DNA of 64,000 nucleotides. It comes from an uncultured Bradyrhizobium sp. (GTDB lineage Bacteria > Pseudomonadota > Alphaproteobacteria > Rhizobiales > Xanthobacteraceae). Below are positions 29,888 through 39,894 of the stretch, one piece after another. Both the position numbers and the translations under genes were made by a program. The notes under the pieces were generated by a model, which searched no databases, had not been told where the DNA came from, and saw nothing but the letters and a program-made list of their open reading frames with translations. The stretch's first letter is position 1. Every line of letters begins with the position of its first letter. The DNA is taken from positions 1 to 64,000 of the forward strand of contig NZ_CANSMR010000021.1 in the NCBI RefSeq assembly GCF_947648125.1. The letters run 5' to 3'.

Positions 29888-31849
29888 TCAGCCCGCTTTC
29901 CACATCGCGACCGAGCGCCGCTCGAATGCTTCGCGGAATTGACGGGTGGATTCGGGAAGCAGCGCGCCGGTGCCCCAGTCGAGGATCACCGCGTGGCTGC
30001 GGATCACGTCGAACGCGTTGATCTCTCCGTTGCGGTAGCGCTGCGCCACCATTTCCGGATCGAATCGGACATTGGCGACGCGCTCGGAGCGGATCTTGGT
30101 CCGGAGCGCAGCGGTCGCGACCTTGTCGACCTCGTAGTTGCAGAGCTCGGCGTCGATGGTGTGCACCACGACGCCATAGTCCTTGGCGGCACGCTCGACC
30201 GAGACATAGTCGTCCTTGATGTCCTCGATCACGAGGTTCGGATCGCGCTCCAGCGGATCGCCGAACCCGCCGCCGCCGGCGGTCGGACGCGAAAAGACGT
30301 CGCCTTCGCCGATCGGCACGTCCGAGAAGATCGAGCCCAATCGCTCCTCGGCCGCGCTGCCGGCGCGCTTCAGGGTCAGGCCGTGCGGCATCGACGGCAG
30401 GCCGCCCTCGATGCCCCACACGATGGCGCGCTCACGGTCGCAGATATAGGAGATCACGGTCTTCTCGGCCTGCAGCATCCGCGACGTCTTCACCACACCG
30501 GCGCCGCCGCGCCATTTGCCGGGGCCGGGCGAGTCCTTGAGGATCTCGCATTCGGTGGTCAGGATCGGGTTGGCGCGCTCCTGGCCTTCGACCGGCTGTG
30601 ACATCAGACCGGTGCCGAAGCAGGCGGTCGTGACATTGCTGCCGTCCTTGCCGTTGCGGCCGCCCCAGCCACCGGGCAGCCAGTCGTAGAACATGAAGAT
30701 CGGCTTGTCGGTGCTGCGGGCGTCGAGACCGCCGGTGAGCAGATATTCGAGATTGAAGGCGCAGGCGAGCGCCCGCTCCGGCATCAGCTTCGACCACATT
30801 TCGTAGATCGAGTTCATGATCTTCTCGAATGGCATCAGGAAGCCGGTGACTGCGATCGGCCATTTGGCATCGACGATCGAGCCTTCGGGGGCGATGATCT
30901 CGAAGCAGCGGTAGAAGCCCGAATTGAGCGGCAGATCGGGGAAGAAGGTCTTCATGCCGGCGGCGACCGCGGAAAAGGTCGCGCCGAACGCCGAGTTGTA
31001 GATCGAGCCGATGGTCGGATGGCTACCGGTGAAATCGTAGATCGCGCGGTCGCCCTTGATCGTCATCTTGATGCGGATCGGGATCATGCCTTCGCCGCCG
31101 GCCGGATCGCGGTCGATGTAGTCGACGGTTTCCCATTCGCCGTCAGGGAGCGCTGCGATGCGCTGGCGTGCCGAGCGCTCGACATAGTCCTGCACGGCGG
31201 CAAGCCCGGTCTCGACGGTATCGCGGCCGTATTTGCCGACCAGACGCAGGATCTCGCGTTCGCAGACCGCGGTTGCTTCGGCCTGTGCCTGGATATCACC
31301 GATGATCGAGGCCGGGTCGCGGGTGTTGGAGGCGATCAGATGCGCGACGTCCTTGCGCAAGCCGTTCTTGTCGAACAGGCGGACCGGCGTGATGCGCAGG
31401 CCCTCGCGGAACATCTCGCGGGCGGCGACGTCGAACGATCCCGGCACGCTGCCGCCGACGTCCGACCAGTGCCCGTTGGACTGGCTGAAGGCGATGATCT
31501 TGCCGTCGGCGAAGATCGGACGGATCAGCCGCACGTCGGAAAAATGCGTGCCGCCGGCATAGGGATCGTTGATCGCGAAGACGTCGCCCTCATGCATGTC
31601 GCCTTCGAAATGGCGCATCACGTCCTTGCAGGTGAAATGCAGCGTGCCGACGTGGACGGCGATATCCTGGTTGCCTTGCGCCGCACATTCGCCGTTGGCG
31701 TCATGCAGCGCGCTCGAGAAGTCGCGGTTATAGATGACGAAGGAGTAGCAGGTCCGCAGCACCTGCTCGCCCATCTGGTCGACGCTGGTGATGAAGGAAT
31801 TCTTCAGAACCTCGAAGGTTACGGGGTCGAGCGGGAGAGCTCCGGCCAT
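29888..31849 (-). CDS. Hydantoinase B/oxoprolinase family protein (HyuB)
   Basis: A 653-residue protein of the hydantoinase B family. Conserved blocks are DPVTFEVLKNSFITSVDQMG at the N-terminus, HVGTLHFTCKDV near residue 67, NDPYAGGTHFSDV near 94 with a likely metal-binding Asp and His, NGHWSDVGGSVPGS near 127, and AGGGGFGDPLERDP near 540. It is somewhat longer than many HyuB proteins (~520-600), owing to an extra C-terminal ~90 residues. With HyuA it forms an ATP-dependent enzyme; characterised relatives hydrolyse hydantoins, 5-oxoproline and lactams or carboxylate ketones. It starts three bases after the HyuA stop, whose last codons carry its AGGAG. Confidence 0.9.
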   Translation of the reverse strand: MAGALPLDPVTFEVLKNSFITSVDQMGEQVLRTCYSFVIYNRDFSSALHDANGECAAQGNQDIAVHVGTLHFTCKDVMRHFEGDMHEGDVFAINDPYAGGTHFSDVRLIRPIFADGKIIAFSQSNGHWSDVGGSVPGSFDVAAREMFREGLRITPVRLFDKNGLRKDVAHLIASNTRDPASIIGDIQAQAEATAVCEREILRLVGKYGRDTVETGLAAVQDYVERSARQRIAALPDGEWETVDYIDRDPAGGEGMIPIRIKMTIKGDRAIYDFTGSHPTIGSIYNSAFGATFSAVAAGMKTFFPDLPLNSGFYRCFEIIAPEGSIVDAKWPIAVTGFLMPFEKIMNSIYEMWSKLMPERALACAFNLEYLLTGGLDARSTDKPIFMFYDWLPGGWGGRNGKDGSNVTTACFGTGLMSQPVEGQERANPILTTECEILKDSPGPGKWRGGAGVVKTSRMLQAEKTVISYICDRERAIVWGIEGGLPSMPHGLTLKRAGSAAEERLGSIFSDVPIGEGDVFSRPTAGGGGFGDPLERDPNLVIEDIKDDYVSVERAAKDYGVVVHTIDAELCNYEVDKVATAALRTKIRSERVANVRFDPEMVAQRYRNGEINAFDVIRSHAVILDWGTGALLPESTRQFREAFERRSVAMWKAG

Positions 31850-31852
31850 GGT

Positions 31853-33880
31853 TCACTCCTTCACGCGGATGATGATGTTGAGATATTTGTCGACCTCGGC
31901 GGCGGCGCCGGGCGGCACGACGGTGGTCGCATCGAGCTGCTCGATGATCGCGGGGCCTTGAAAGGAGAAGCCGCAGGGCAGGTCGTCGCGCTGATAGACG
32001 GGCGTATCGAGCCCGCTGCCCTCGAACCAGACCCTGCGGCGGCTAACCGGCTCGGGGCTAGCGCCGGTTGGCTTGTGAACGGCAAATTCGGCCTTGGGAA
32101 CCACTCCGACCGCCTTCAGATTGAGACGGAAGAAGCTGACCGGCGCGCTGTCGCGGCGGAAATTGTATTCGCGCTGGTGCTCGGCGTGGAAGCTCTGCAC
32201 CAGGTCGGCAATCGCGCCGATCGGCTGCGGTGCGTTCACCGCGAGCGAACGCCACTGGCCGCGGTACATCATGTCGATCGACCGCTGCAGCACGATATCC
32301 TGCTGCGCGACGCCCTCATGGGTCAGCCGCGCGAGCGCGGCTTTCTCAAGTTCGGCGAACTGCGCTTCGATCTCGGCGGCGTCGGCGTCGGCTGCGTCGA
32401 CCATGCAGCTCTGCGAGAAATCGTGCTGCATGTCGACGAGCAGGCATCCGAGCGCGGAGGTCACGCCGGGGTTGGGCGGCACGATCACGACGGGAATCGA
32501 CAGCTCGCGCGCGACGTCGACGCCATGCAGGGCGCCGGCGCCGCCGAACGCCACCAGCGCAAAGTCGCGCGGGTCGTAGCCGCGACTGATCGAGATCAGC
32601 CGCACCGCATCCGACATGTTGGCGTTGGCGACCTTGACGATGGCGTCTGCGGCCTCGTGCAGGCCGAGGCCGAACGGCTTGGCGACGCCGCTCTCGACGG
32701 CTTTCCGCGCCAGCTCGGGGTCGAGCTTCACCTTGCCGCCGGCGAGGTCGGTGCCGAGCCGGCCCAGCGTCACGTTGGCATCGGTGTTGGTCGGCTGGGT
32801 GTTGCCGTTGCCGTAGCAGGCAGGTCCCGGATGGGCGCCGGCCGATTGCGGCCCGTTGCGCAGGGAGCCGGCCGGGTCGGTCCAGGCCAGCGAGCCGCCG
32901 CCGGCGCCGATGGTGAGCACCTCGATCGAGGCGAAGCGGATCGGATAGCCGAATTCGATATGCCAGTCCTTGGTGACGCGCGAGCGGCCCTCATAGGCGA
33001 GCGACACGTCGGTGGACGTGCCGCCCATGTCGAGGCCGATCGAATTGGGAAAGCCGCACAGGCCGGCGATATAGCGGCTGGCGATGGCGCCGGCGGCGAT
33101 GCCGGAGCCGGCGAGGCGCGCCGCGAAGTCCTTGACGCTCGCCGGCGTCATCACCCCGCCGCCGGTGTGCAGCAGCAGAAGGTCGCGGGTGTAGCCCTCG
33201 TGCGCAAGGCGTTCGCCGAGCCGGCTCGTATAGTTGACCACGACCGGGCTCACGACGGCGTTGGCGACCGTGGTCGAGAACCGCTCGTGCTCGAAGATCT
33301 CGGGAAGCACCTGCGAGGAGATCGACACCGGAATGTCGGGCATCTCCGCCAGCAGGATGTCGCGCATCGCGCGCTCATTGGCGCCGTTGAGGTAGGCGTT
33401 CATGAAGCAGACTGCGACCGCGGCGACACCGCGACGCTTGAGGATGCGGGCCACGTCGCGCGCGGCCTCGACGTCGAGCGGTTCGATCACCTTGCCGCCG
33501 GCATCGACGCGCTCGGGCACGGTCAGGCGATCGCGCCGCGGCACGTAGGGCCGCACAACGTCCTTGTAGGTGTCCCAGAGGTCTTCCTTGTTGGCGCGCC
33601 TGATCTCGATGACGTCGCGGAACCCCTTGGTCGTGACCACGGCGGTGCGGGGCAGGCGGCGGGTGATCAGCGCGTTGGTGGCGACCGTCGTGCCGTGCGA
33701 GAACAGCGCCACCCTGGAAAGATCGATGCCGGCCTTGGACACGCCGCCCATGATGCCTTCGATCGGATCGCGCGTGGAGGAGGTCTTCTCGATGCGGATG
33801 AGACCGGTCGTCTCGTCCATAATGCAGATGTCGGTGAACGTGCCCCCGACATCGACAGCCACACGAAGGTCCTGCACCAT
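31853..33880 (-). CDS. Hydantoinase/oxoprolinase family protein (HyuA)
   Basis: A 675-residue ATP-binding subunit. The N-terminal DVGGTFTDICIMDE is the phosphate loop of the actin-like/HyuA fold. FSHGTTVATNALITRR follows near residue 60, and the central domain has GLDMGGTSTDVSL near 283 and YDPRDFALVAFGGAGALHGVD near 435. It should phosphorylate the amide or enol oxygen of the substrate so that HyuB can open or carboxylate it. The start has AAGGAAG four bases upstream. It is the first structural gene of the operon, 190 bp after the AraC regulator gene, a gap that holds its promoter. Confidence 0.91.
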   Translation of the reverse strand: MVQDLRVAVDVGGTFTDICIMDETTGLIRIEKTSSTRDPIEGIMGGVSKAGIDLSRVALFSHGTTVATNALITRRLPRTAVVTTKGFRDVIEIRRANKEDLWDTYKDVVRPYVPRRDRLTVPERVDAGGKVIEPLDVEAARDVARILKRRGVAAVAVCFMNAYLNGANERAMRDILLAEMPDIPVSISSQVLPEIFEHERFSTTVANAVVSPVVVNYTSRLGERLAHEGYTRDLLLLHTGGGVMTPASVKDFAARLAGSGIAAGAIASRYIAGLCGFPNSIGLDMGGTSTDVSLAYEGRSRVTKDWHIEFGYPIRFASIEVLTIGAGGGSLAWTDPAGSLRNGPQSAGAHPGPACYGNGNTQPTNTDANVTLGRLGTDLAGGKVKLDPELARKAVESGVAKPFGLGLHEAADAIVKVANANMSDAVRLISISRGYDPRDFALVAFGGAGALHGVDVARELSIPVVIVPPNPGVTSALGCLLVDMQHDFSQSCMVDAADADAAEIEAQFAELEKAALARLTHEGVAQQDIVLQRSIDMMYRGQWRSLAVNAPQPIGAIADLVQSFHAEHQREYNFRRDSAPVSFFRLNLKAVGVVPKAEFAVHKPTGASPEPVSRRRVWFEGSGLDTPVYQRDDLPCGFSFQGPAIIEQLDATTVVPPGAAAEVDKYLNIIIRVKE

Positions 33881-34070
33881 GCGTCTTCCTTTCGAACAAG
33901 CGTTTCGCTGATCTTAGGCAGAGCGGCGGCCCGCCTTCTTGACGCTGAGCGCAGGAAGGCTTGTGCGAGAGAGCGAACCGCATGGCGGGCCACGCGTGCC
34001 CGGACCGGCGGCGGGTTGCCCGGGAAGCGGTCAGCCAAACGGTCAGGTGGGTGCGGTCGCGCTGCCGTGT

Positions 34071-35030
34071 TCAGGCGTTGCCGGCGCGCGAGGTGGCGCG
34101 CGCCTCGCTCGGGGTGCAGCCGAACCGGCCGCGATAGTTGCGGCTGAATTGCGCCTGGTCGGCAAAGCCCCATTGGTAGGCGATCTCGGAGATGCTCTTG
34201 CGGCAGCTCGCATCGCGCAGCAGGGCATCGCACATCGATAGCCGCTGGTTGCGGATGTAGGCGCAGACGGTCAGGCCCTCACCCTCGAAGATCTGGTGCA
34301 GATAGCGCAGCGAGATGCCGCAGCCGTCGGCGACCATCTGCGGCGTGAGCCGCATGTCGTCGAGGCGAGCACGGATGAACTGCTCGCAGCGCAGCAGATG
34401 GCCATTGCGCACCGAGGACGAGTGGCCGGTCAGCACACGGTCGTCGGATTCGATGGCCATCGCAAGCAGCTCGATGAGGTGCTTGCCCATCATCGCGCGC
34501 GCCGTCTCGTCCATTTCCTCGATCCGCTCACCGGAGAGGCGCAGCGTGTCGACGAACAGCGCGCCGACGCTGCGGCTGGCGTCGAATTGCAGCGTGGCGA
34601 GACGCTCGGGCCGCGAAATCCGGCTGCGCAGCACCGCGCTCGGGATCTTCAGACACCACAGCGCCGTCGGATCCTGATGGCTGAACTCGTAGGGGAGGTG
34701 GCTGCGCTCGATCAGGAACGCGCCCGGCCGGCAGTGCACGACCTTGCCGTCCTGCTCGAAACGGATTTCGGCGAGTTCGGGCACCGTGATCAGGAAGGAT
34801 TCCTCGCGCTCGCTTAGGAGGTGCCGTTCATGGCGCTTGTACAGCAGGCCGTTGGCGATGTTTCGCGAGACCGAGAGGGGGCCCATCGACCAGGCACCGA
34901 GGCGCGCATTGAAGTCGCGCGTGCTCGGGAAGCGCAGGTCGAGCGAGTAGTAAGTCTTCGAGACGACCTCCTGCCAGTACTGGCGGCGGGTCTGCGACGG
35001 GATGTCGTTGGTCGTATGGGTGACTTGCAT
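34071..35030 (-). CDS. AraC-family transcriptional regulator
   Basis: A 319-residue protein starting at an ATG with GGAG six bases upstream. Residues ~20-190 match the AraC-binding-like cupin-type domain (QYWQEVVSKTYYSLDLRF, then the KVVHCRPGAFLIERSHLPYEF block). The C-terminal ~100 residues are the double helix-turn-helix: MRLTPQMVADGCGISLRYLHQIFEGEG and CRKSISEIAYQWGFADQAQFSRNYRGRFGCTPSEAR. It sits directly upstream of, and in line with, hyuAB, so it is probably the activator of that operon and senses its substrate. Confidence 0.9.
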   Translation of the reverse strand: MQVTHTTNDIPSQTRRQYWQEVVSKTYYSLDLRFPSTRDFNARLGAWSMGPLSVSRNIANGLLYKRHERHLLSEREESFLITVPELAEIRFEQDGKVVHCRPGAFLIERSHLPYEFSHQDPTALWCLKIPSAVLRSRISRPERLATLQFDASRSVGALFVDTLRLSGERIEEMDETARAMMGKHLIELLAMAIESDDRVLTGHSSSVRNGHLLRCEQFIRARLDDMRLTPQMVADGCGISLRYLHQIFEGEGLTVCAYIRNQRLSMCDALLRDASCRKSISEIAYQWGFADQAQFSRNYRGRFGCTPSEARATSRAGNA

Positions 35031-35135
35031 GTCTCACTCCCCGCCGCCGGCTGTGCCTCCGGTCGTCGTGTCCCGGCCAAAGTTTGGCGAGGACTGCCGG
35101 ACGGCGTCAAGTCGAATAAAACGGAAACAGATATT

Positions 35136-36101
35136 CTAGATTTCGATCGCCTCCTCGGCCTGGTGCCGGTGATCCATGCCGACCGGAGGCCGGGCCGGCC
35201 CGACGCCCGCCACCGCAAAGCGCATGAAATCGCGGAACGCGGTCGCGGCGTCCGACTGCCTGGTGTCGCGCCGCCAGGCAAGACCAATATCCATGCTGGG
35301 CACCTCGTCCTCGATGACGCGGGTGTCGATCCGCTGTCCCTCAAGCGACCAGGGCCGGTAGATCAGGTCGGAGAGAATGGCGATGCCCATGCCGCCCGCG
35401 ACCATTGAGCGCACGGCTTCGACCGAGGAGGTGCGGAAGATCGTGTTCGGTTCGAGCGAGGCGTTGCTCCAATAGCGCATCGAGGTGTGCTTGGCCTCGT
35501 CGACCGTGAGCATGACGTAAGGGTAGGTGGCGATGTCGGCGAGATGGACCCGCTCGGCGCGGGTCAGTGGATGCTCGGGCGCAAGCCACAGGCGGCGCGG
35601 CGATCGCAGCAGAGTCTCGCTGGTCAGCTTGGCGTTGTCGCGCAGGTTGGAGACCAGCATCACCGCGAGATCGAGTGCGCCGTCGACGATCGCACGCTCG
35701 AGCACGTCGCGCGGCGCCTCGAACAGCTCGATCGTGATGCCGGGAAAGCTTGCCTGGAAGCGTTTCTGGTGGCGCGGCAGGAAATAGCCCGACACGGTGT
35801 AGGTGACGCCGATGCGGATCGTCCCGAACAGCGGCCCCGCCGACATCTGCGTGTTCCGCACCGCTTCGGCGACGGCGGCGAGGATTTGACGGCCCTGGGA
35901 CAGGAAGCGGCTGCCCTCCATGGTGACGGTCACGCCGTTCGGCGCGCGCTCCAGCAGGCGGGCGCAGACGGTCGCTTCGAGCTGCTGAATGGCCGCGGTG
36001 ACCGCGGATTGCGAGACGTTGAGGTCGATGGCCGCCTGGCTGATGCGCCCGGTCTCGGCGGCGGCGACGAAGTAGCGGATCTGTTTCAGAGAAACGGACA
36101 T
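35136..36101 (-). CDS. LysR-family transcriptional regulator
   Basis: The start at 36101 (MSVSLKQIRYFVAAAE) is that of a standard LysR protein, 321 residues; the frame extends 53 residues further upstream with no family match. The N-terminal helix-turn-helix is ISQAAIDLNVSQSAVTAAIQQLE, followed by the effector domain (GTIRIGVTYTVSGYFLPRHQKRF). It is strikingly similar to the LysR at 45517-46437: both share YTVxGYFLP, SMRYW, FRTxSVEAVRSMVAxGMGI and YRPWSLEGxRI. The two lie on either side of the liv-pxp-acc operon. This copy is downstream of pxpC, in the same direction, after 210 bp. Confidence 0.9.
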   Translation of the reverse strand: MSVSLKQIRYFVAAAETGRISQAAIDLNVSQSAVTAAIQQLEATVCARLLERAPNGVTVTMEGSRFLSQGRQILAAVAEAVRNTQMSAGPLFGTIRIGVTYTVSGYFLPRHQKRFQASFPGITIELFEAPRDVLERAIVDGALDLAVMLVSNLRDNAKLTSETLLRSPRRLWLAPEHPLTRAERVHLADIATYPYVMLTVDEAKHTSMRYWSNASLEPNTIFRTSSVEAVRSMVAGGMGIAILSDLIYRPWSLEGQRIDTRVIEDEVPSMDIGLAWRRDTRQSDAATAFRDFMRFAVAGVGPARPPVGMDHRHQAEEAIEI

Positions 36102-36311
36102 CGCGGTTGTTCCGATGTTGCCTAACTCATGAGCGGTGTTTCTCAGCCCGGCTGCATTCGTTGCAACTCTCGTGCCGACAGGTGCGGTGCTCGCGGTGAC
36201 GTCGATATCAGGCGTAGAGGCCGCAACCGACGGCCCGAAGCCTGGAATACGCGCGGTCACCCCGGATCGGTGGCCGCGGTCTTTGGCGGATAGCGACGCA
36301 GCTGCTGGCGG

Positions 36312-37289
36312 CTACGCCAGTGCGTTGTGCAGCTTGCCCAGCAACTCCGACCGGCTCTTGCGGGCCGCAAGCGCCTGGTTCATGTCGACCTTGACGAACT
36401 TCACCGGCGTGTTGGGTTGCAGCTGGCCGATGAGATCCATGTCCGCGGCGATCACGGTCCCGACCATGAAGTAGCCGCCGCCGGAGACTGCGTCACGATG
36501 CAGCACGATCGGTTCGGTGCCGCCGGGAACCTGGATCGAGCCGTAGGGATAGCAGGCATCGGTGATGTTGGACGGATCGGAGCCGGCGCCGAACGGCGGT
36601 TCGCGCGGAACGAATTCGAGCGGCTTGCCGCCCTTGAAGCGGTAGCCGATCCGGTCGGCCTCCGGCGCCACCTTCCAGGTGTCCGAGAAGAAGCCGTCGC
36701 CGGCCGCCTCGGTGATGCGGTGCCAGTAGAGACCGGGCATGGCGCGCAGTTCCGTCGGTATCCCTGCCGGCTGTCCGCGCAAATCCCTGGCAACGCTGCG
36801 TCCGTCCCTGCCTGTCGCGGCCGCACTGCCGATCGGCAGCTCGTCGCCGGCCTCGAGCTTGCGGCCCTTGAAGCCGCCGAGCGCGCCGAGCGCGTAGGTC
36901 GAGCGCGAGCCGAGGACGACGGGCACGTCGATGCCGCCGGCGACTGCGATGTAGCCGCGCGCGCCCTGCTTGAGGAAATCGAAGGAGAGGATCTGGCCGC
37001 GCTTCACCCTGAAACTGGTCCAGGTTTCCCGCGGCTCGCCGTCGAGTTTCGGCGGCAGCTCGGCGCCGGTGACCGCGACGGTCGCGTCCGCGGTGAATTC
37101 CAGCTCGGGTCCCATGAACACGGCCTCGAGCACGGCCGCACCTGGGTCGTTGCCGACCAGCAAATTGGCCGCGACCAGCGCGTGACGGTCCATGGCGCCG
37201 GAGAGCGGGATGCCGATGTGATAATAGCCCGGACGTCCGAGATCCTGGACGGTGGTCGCAAGACCCGGCTTCAAAACCTTAACGGCCAT
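36312..37289 (-). CDS. pxpC: 5-oxoprolinase subunit C-like / carboxyltransferase A-B domain protein (KipA family)
   Basis: The start at 37289 (MAVKVLKPGL) follows GGAG at six bases and overlaps the pxpB gene by 11 bp; 325 residues. Family blocks are GLATTVQDLGRPGYYHIGIPLSGAMDRHALVAANLLVGN at the N-terminus, RGYIAVAGGIDVPVVLGSRSTYALGALGGFKGR near residue 120, and GSIQVPGGTEPIVLHRDAVSGGGYFMVGTV near 245. This domain equals subdomains A and B of the carboxyltransferase part of urea carboxylase. With PxpB it makes the full carboxyltransferase fold. In bacteria PxpABC hydrolyses 5-oxoproline with ATP; here the accB and accC genes in the same operon suggest a biotin-dependent variant. Confidence 0.88.
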   Translation of the reverse strand: MAVKVLKPGLATTVQDLGRPGYYHIGIPLSGAMDRHALVAANLLVGNDPGAAVLEAVFMGPELEFTADATVAVTGAELPPKLDGEPRETWTSFRVKRGQILSFDFLKQGARGYIAVAGGIDVPVVLGSRSTYALGALGGFKGRKLEAGDELPIGSAAATGRDGRSVARDLRGQPAGIPTELRAMPGLYWHRITEAAGDGFFSDTWKVAPEADRIGYRFKGGKPLEFVPREPPFGAGSDPSNITDACYPYGSIQVPGGTEPIVLHRDAVSGGGYFMVGTVIAADMDLIGQLQPNTPVKFVKVDMNQALAARKSRSELLGKLHNALA

Positions 37290-38154
37290 GGAGAACTCCA
37301 TCGAGCTTGGCGTTGTAGGCATCAACGTCGCGGTTGAACTCGGTCAGCGAGAACGAGACGTCGCGGATCACAGGCGCAAAGCGGCCGGCGTCGACGTCGG
37401 CGACCGCTGCGTCATAGGCCGCCCGGTCGATCGGCTTCCACTTCACGATGTCGCCCGGTCGGAACAGGCACATGAAGTCGCGCAAATAGCTGATGTTCTG
37501 ATTGGGATCGTAGATCGGCATCGGCGTGATGCCGAACATCTGATAGCCGCCGGCGCCGCGCACCGAGTAGATGCAGCTGAAGCAGCCGCCATGTCCGACG
37601 GTAAGCTTCGGCGTGTCGGTGCGCGGGCGCAGATATTTCGGCGCCTGAAGCTGCCGCTTGCGCTCGACCATCTGGTAGAGGAAGGGCAGGCCGGCGACGA
37701 AGCCGACCATCGAGACGAACCAGGGCGCGCTGGAATGCGCCCTGATGAAGGCGTCGACGCCATCGAGGCCGTTGATGCGCGCGGCGTATTCGAGGTCGGT
37801 CCCGTTCGGATCCTGATGACGCTCGCGGAAGCGCATCAATGTCTCATGCGTCCAGGGATCGTTGTAGAGCACGGGAATCTCGATGATCCGCGTCTTGATC
37901 ACCGGTTCCGATTTCTCGGATGCGGAATCCAGCCGCTTCAGCTCGGTCAGGAGATCGTCCGGCTTGATCTGATCCGGATCGAACTTGACCTGATAGGATG
38001 CGTTGGCGGGGCAGATCTCGGTGACGCCCTTGATCTTGGCGTCGCGCACCGCATTGGTGATGAAGAGGCTCTTAAAAAAGGCCTCGAGCGACATCGCTTC
38101 GCCGACCTCGGCGAAAATGTGCTCGTCGCCGCCGAAGGAAAATCGAGTTTGCAT
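37279..38154 (-). CDS. pxpB: 5-oxoprolinase subunit B-like / carboxyltransferase C-D domain protein (KipI family)
   Basis: A 291-residue protein of the KipI/allophanate hydrolase subunit 1 family. Typical blocks are RIIEIPVLYNDPWTHE near residue 90, APWFVSMVGFVAGLPFLYQM near 142, and GHGGCFSCIYSVRGAGGYQMFGITPMPIYDP near 187. Related proteins are usually 230-240 residues; the extra length is mainly N-terminal. AGGAGG lies nine bases before the ATG. It corresponds to subdomains C and D of the urea carboxylase carboxyltransferase and should pair with the KipA-family protein encoded next. Confidence 0.87.
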   Translation of the reverse strand: MQTRFSFGGDEHIFAEVGEAMSLEAFFKSLFITNAVRDAKIKGVTEICPANASYQVKFDPDQIKPDDLLTELKRLDSASEKSEPVIKTRIIEIPVLYNDPWTHETLMRFRERHQDPNGTDLEYAARINGLDGVDAFIRAHSSAPWFVSMVGFVAGLPFLYQMVERKRQLQAPKYLRPRTDTPKLTVGHGGCFSCIYSVRGAGGYQMFGITPMPIYDPNQNISYLRDFMCLFRPGDIVKWKPIDRAAYDAAVADVDAGRFAPVIRDVSFSLTEFNRDVDAYNAKLDGVLHGR

Positions 38155-38197
38155 GACTAGCGGCCTCCTGTTGCTGACGGGGCGGAATCTCTCGCCA

Positions 38198-39598
<1,401 letters not shown>

Positions 39599-39611
39599 GG
39601 TTGGTCGGGGC

Positions 39612-39854
39612 TCAAACGTCGATTTCGGCGATCGGCTGGCCGGCCATCACGGCATCCTCGTTCTCGGCCAGGAAGCGAACGATCTTGCCGGCGGCGCCGG
39701 CCTTCACCTCATTGAACGATTTCATCACCTCGATCAGCCCGATCGTGTCGCTCTCCGCGACGACGTCGCCGTCGTTCTTGTAGACCGGCTTGTCGGGGGC
39801 GGGCTTGCGGTAAAAGATGCCTGGGAGCGGCGAGAAGATCTGCTGCGTTGCCAT
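39612..39854 (-). CDS. accB: Biotin carboxyl carrier protein, minimal domain
   Basis: Only 80 residues, essentially a bare biotinyl domain: FSPLPGIFYRKPAP at the N-terminus, the biotinylation site EVMKS with Lys45, and the closing hairpin ENEDAVMAGQPIAEIDV. E. coli AccB is about 156 residues with a long linker, which is missing here. It would shuttle carboxybiotin between the biotin carboxylase encoded 13 bp downstream and a carboxyltransferase, presumably PxpB/PxpC. GAGG precedes the start. Confidence 0.92.
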   Translation of the reverse strand: MATQQIFSPLPGIFYRKPAPDKPVYKNDGDVVAESDTIGLIEVMKSFNEVKAGAAGKIVRFLAENEDAVMAGQPIAEIDV

Positions 39855-39894
39855 GGTTTCCTCGTACGGTGATTGGTTTCTTTGCCGCGACGGC

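Noticed and set aside
31019-34147. A 1042-codon open frame on the + strand opposite hyuA and hyuB
   Set aside because: It is antisense to two genes with clear family motifs. Long antisense frames are common in GC-rich genes because stop codons are rare in that frame. The translation is rich in Asp, Gly, Arg and His without domain character.
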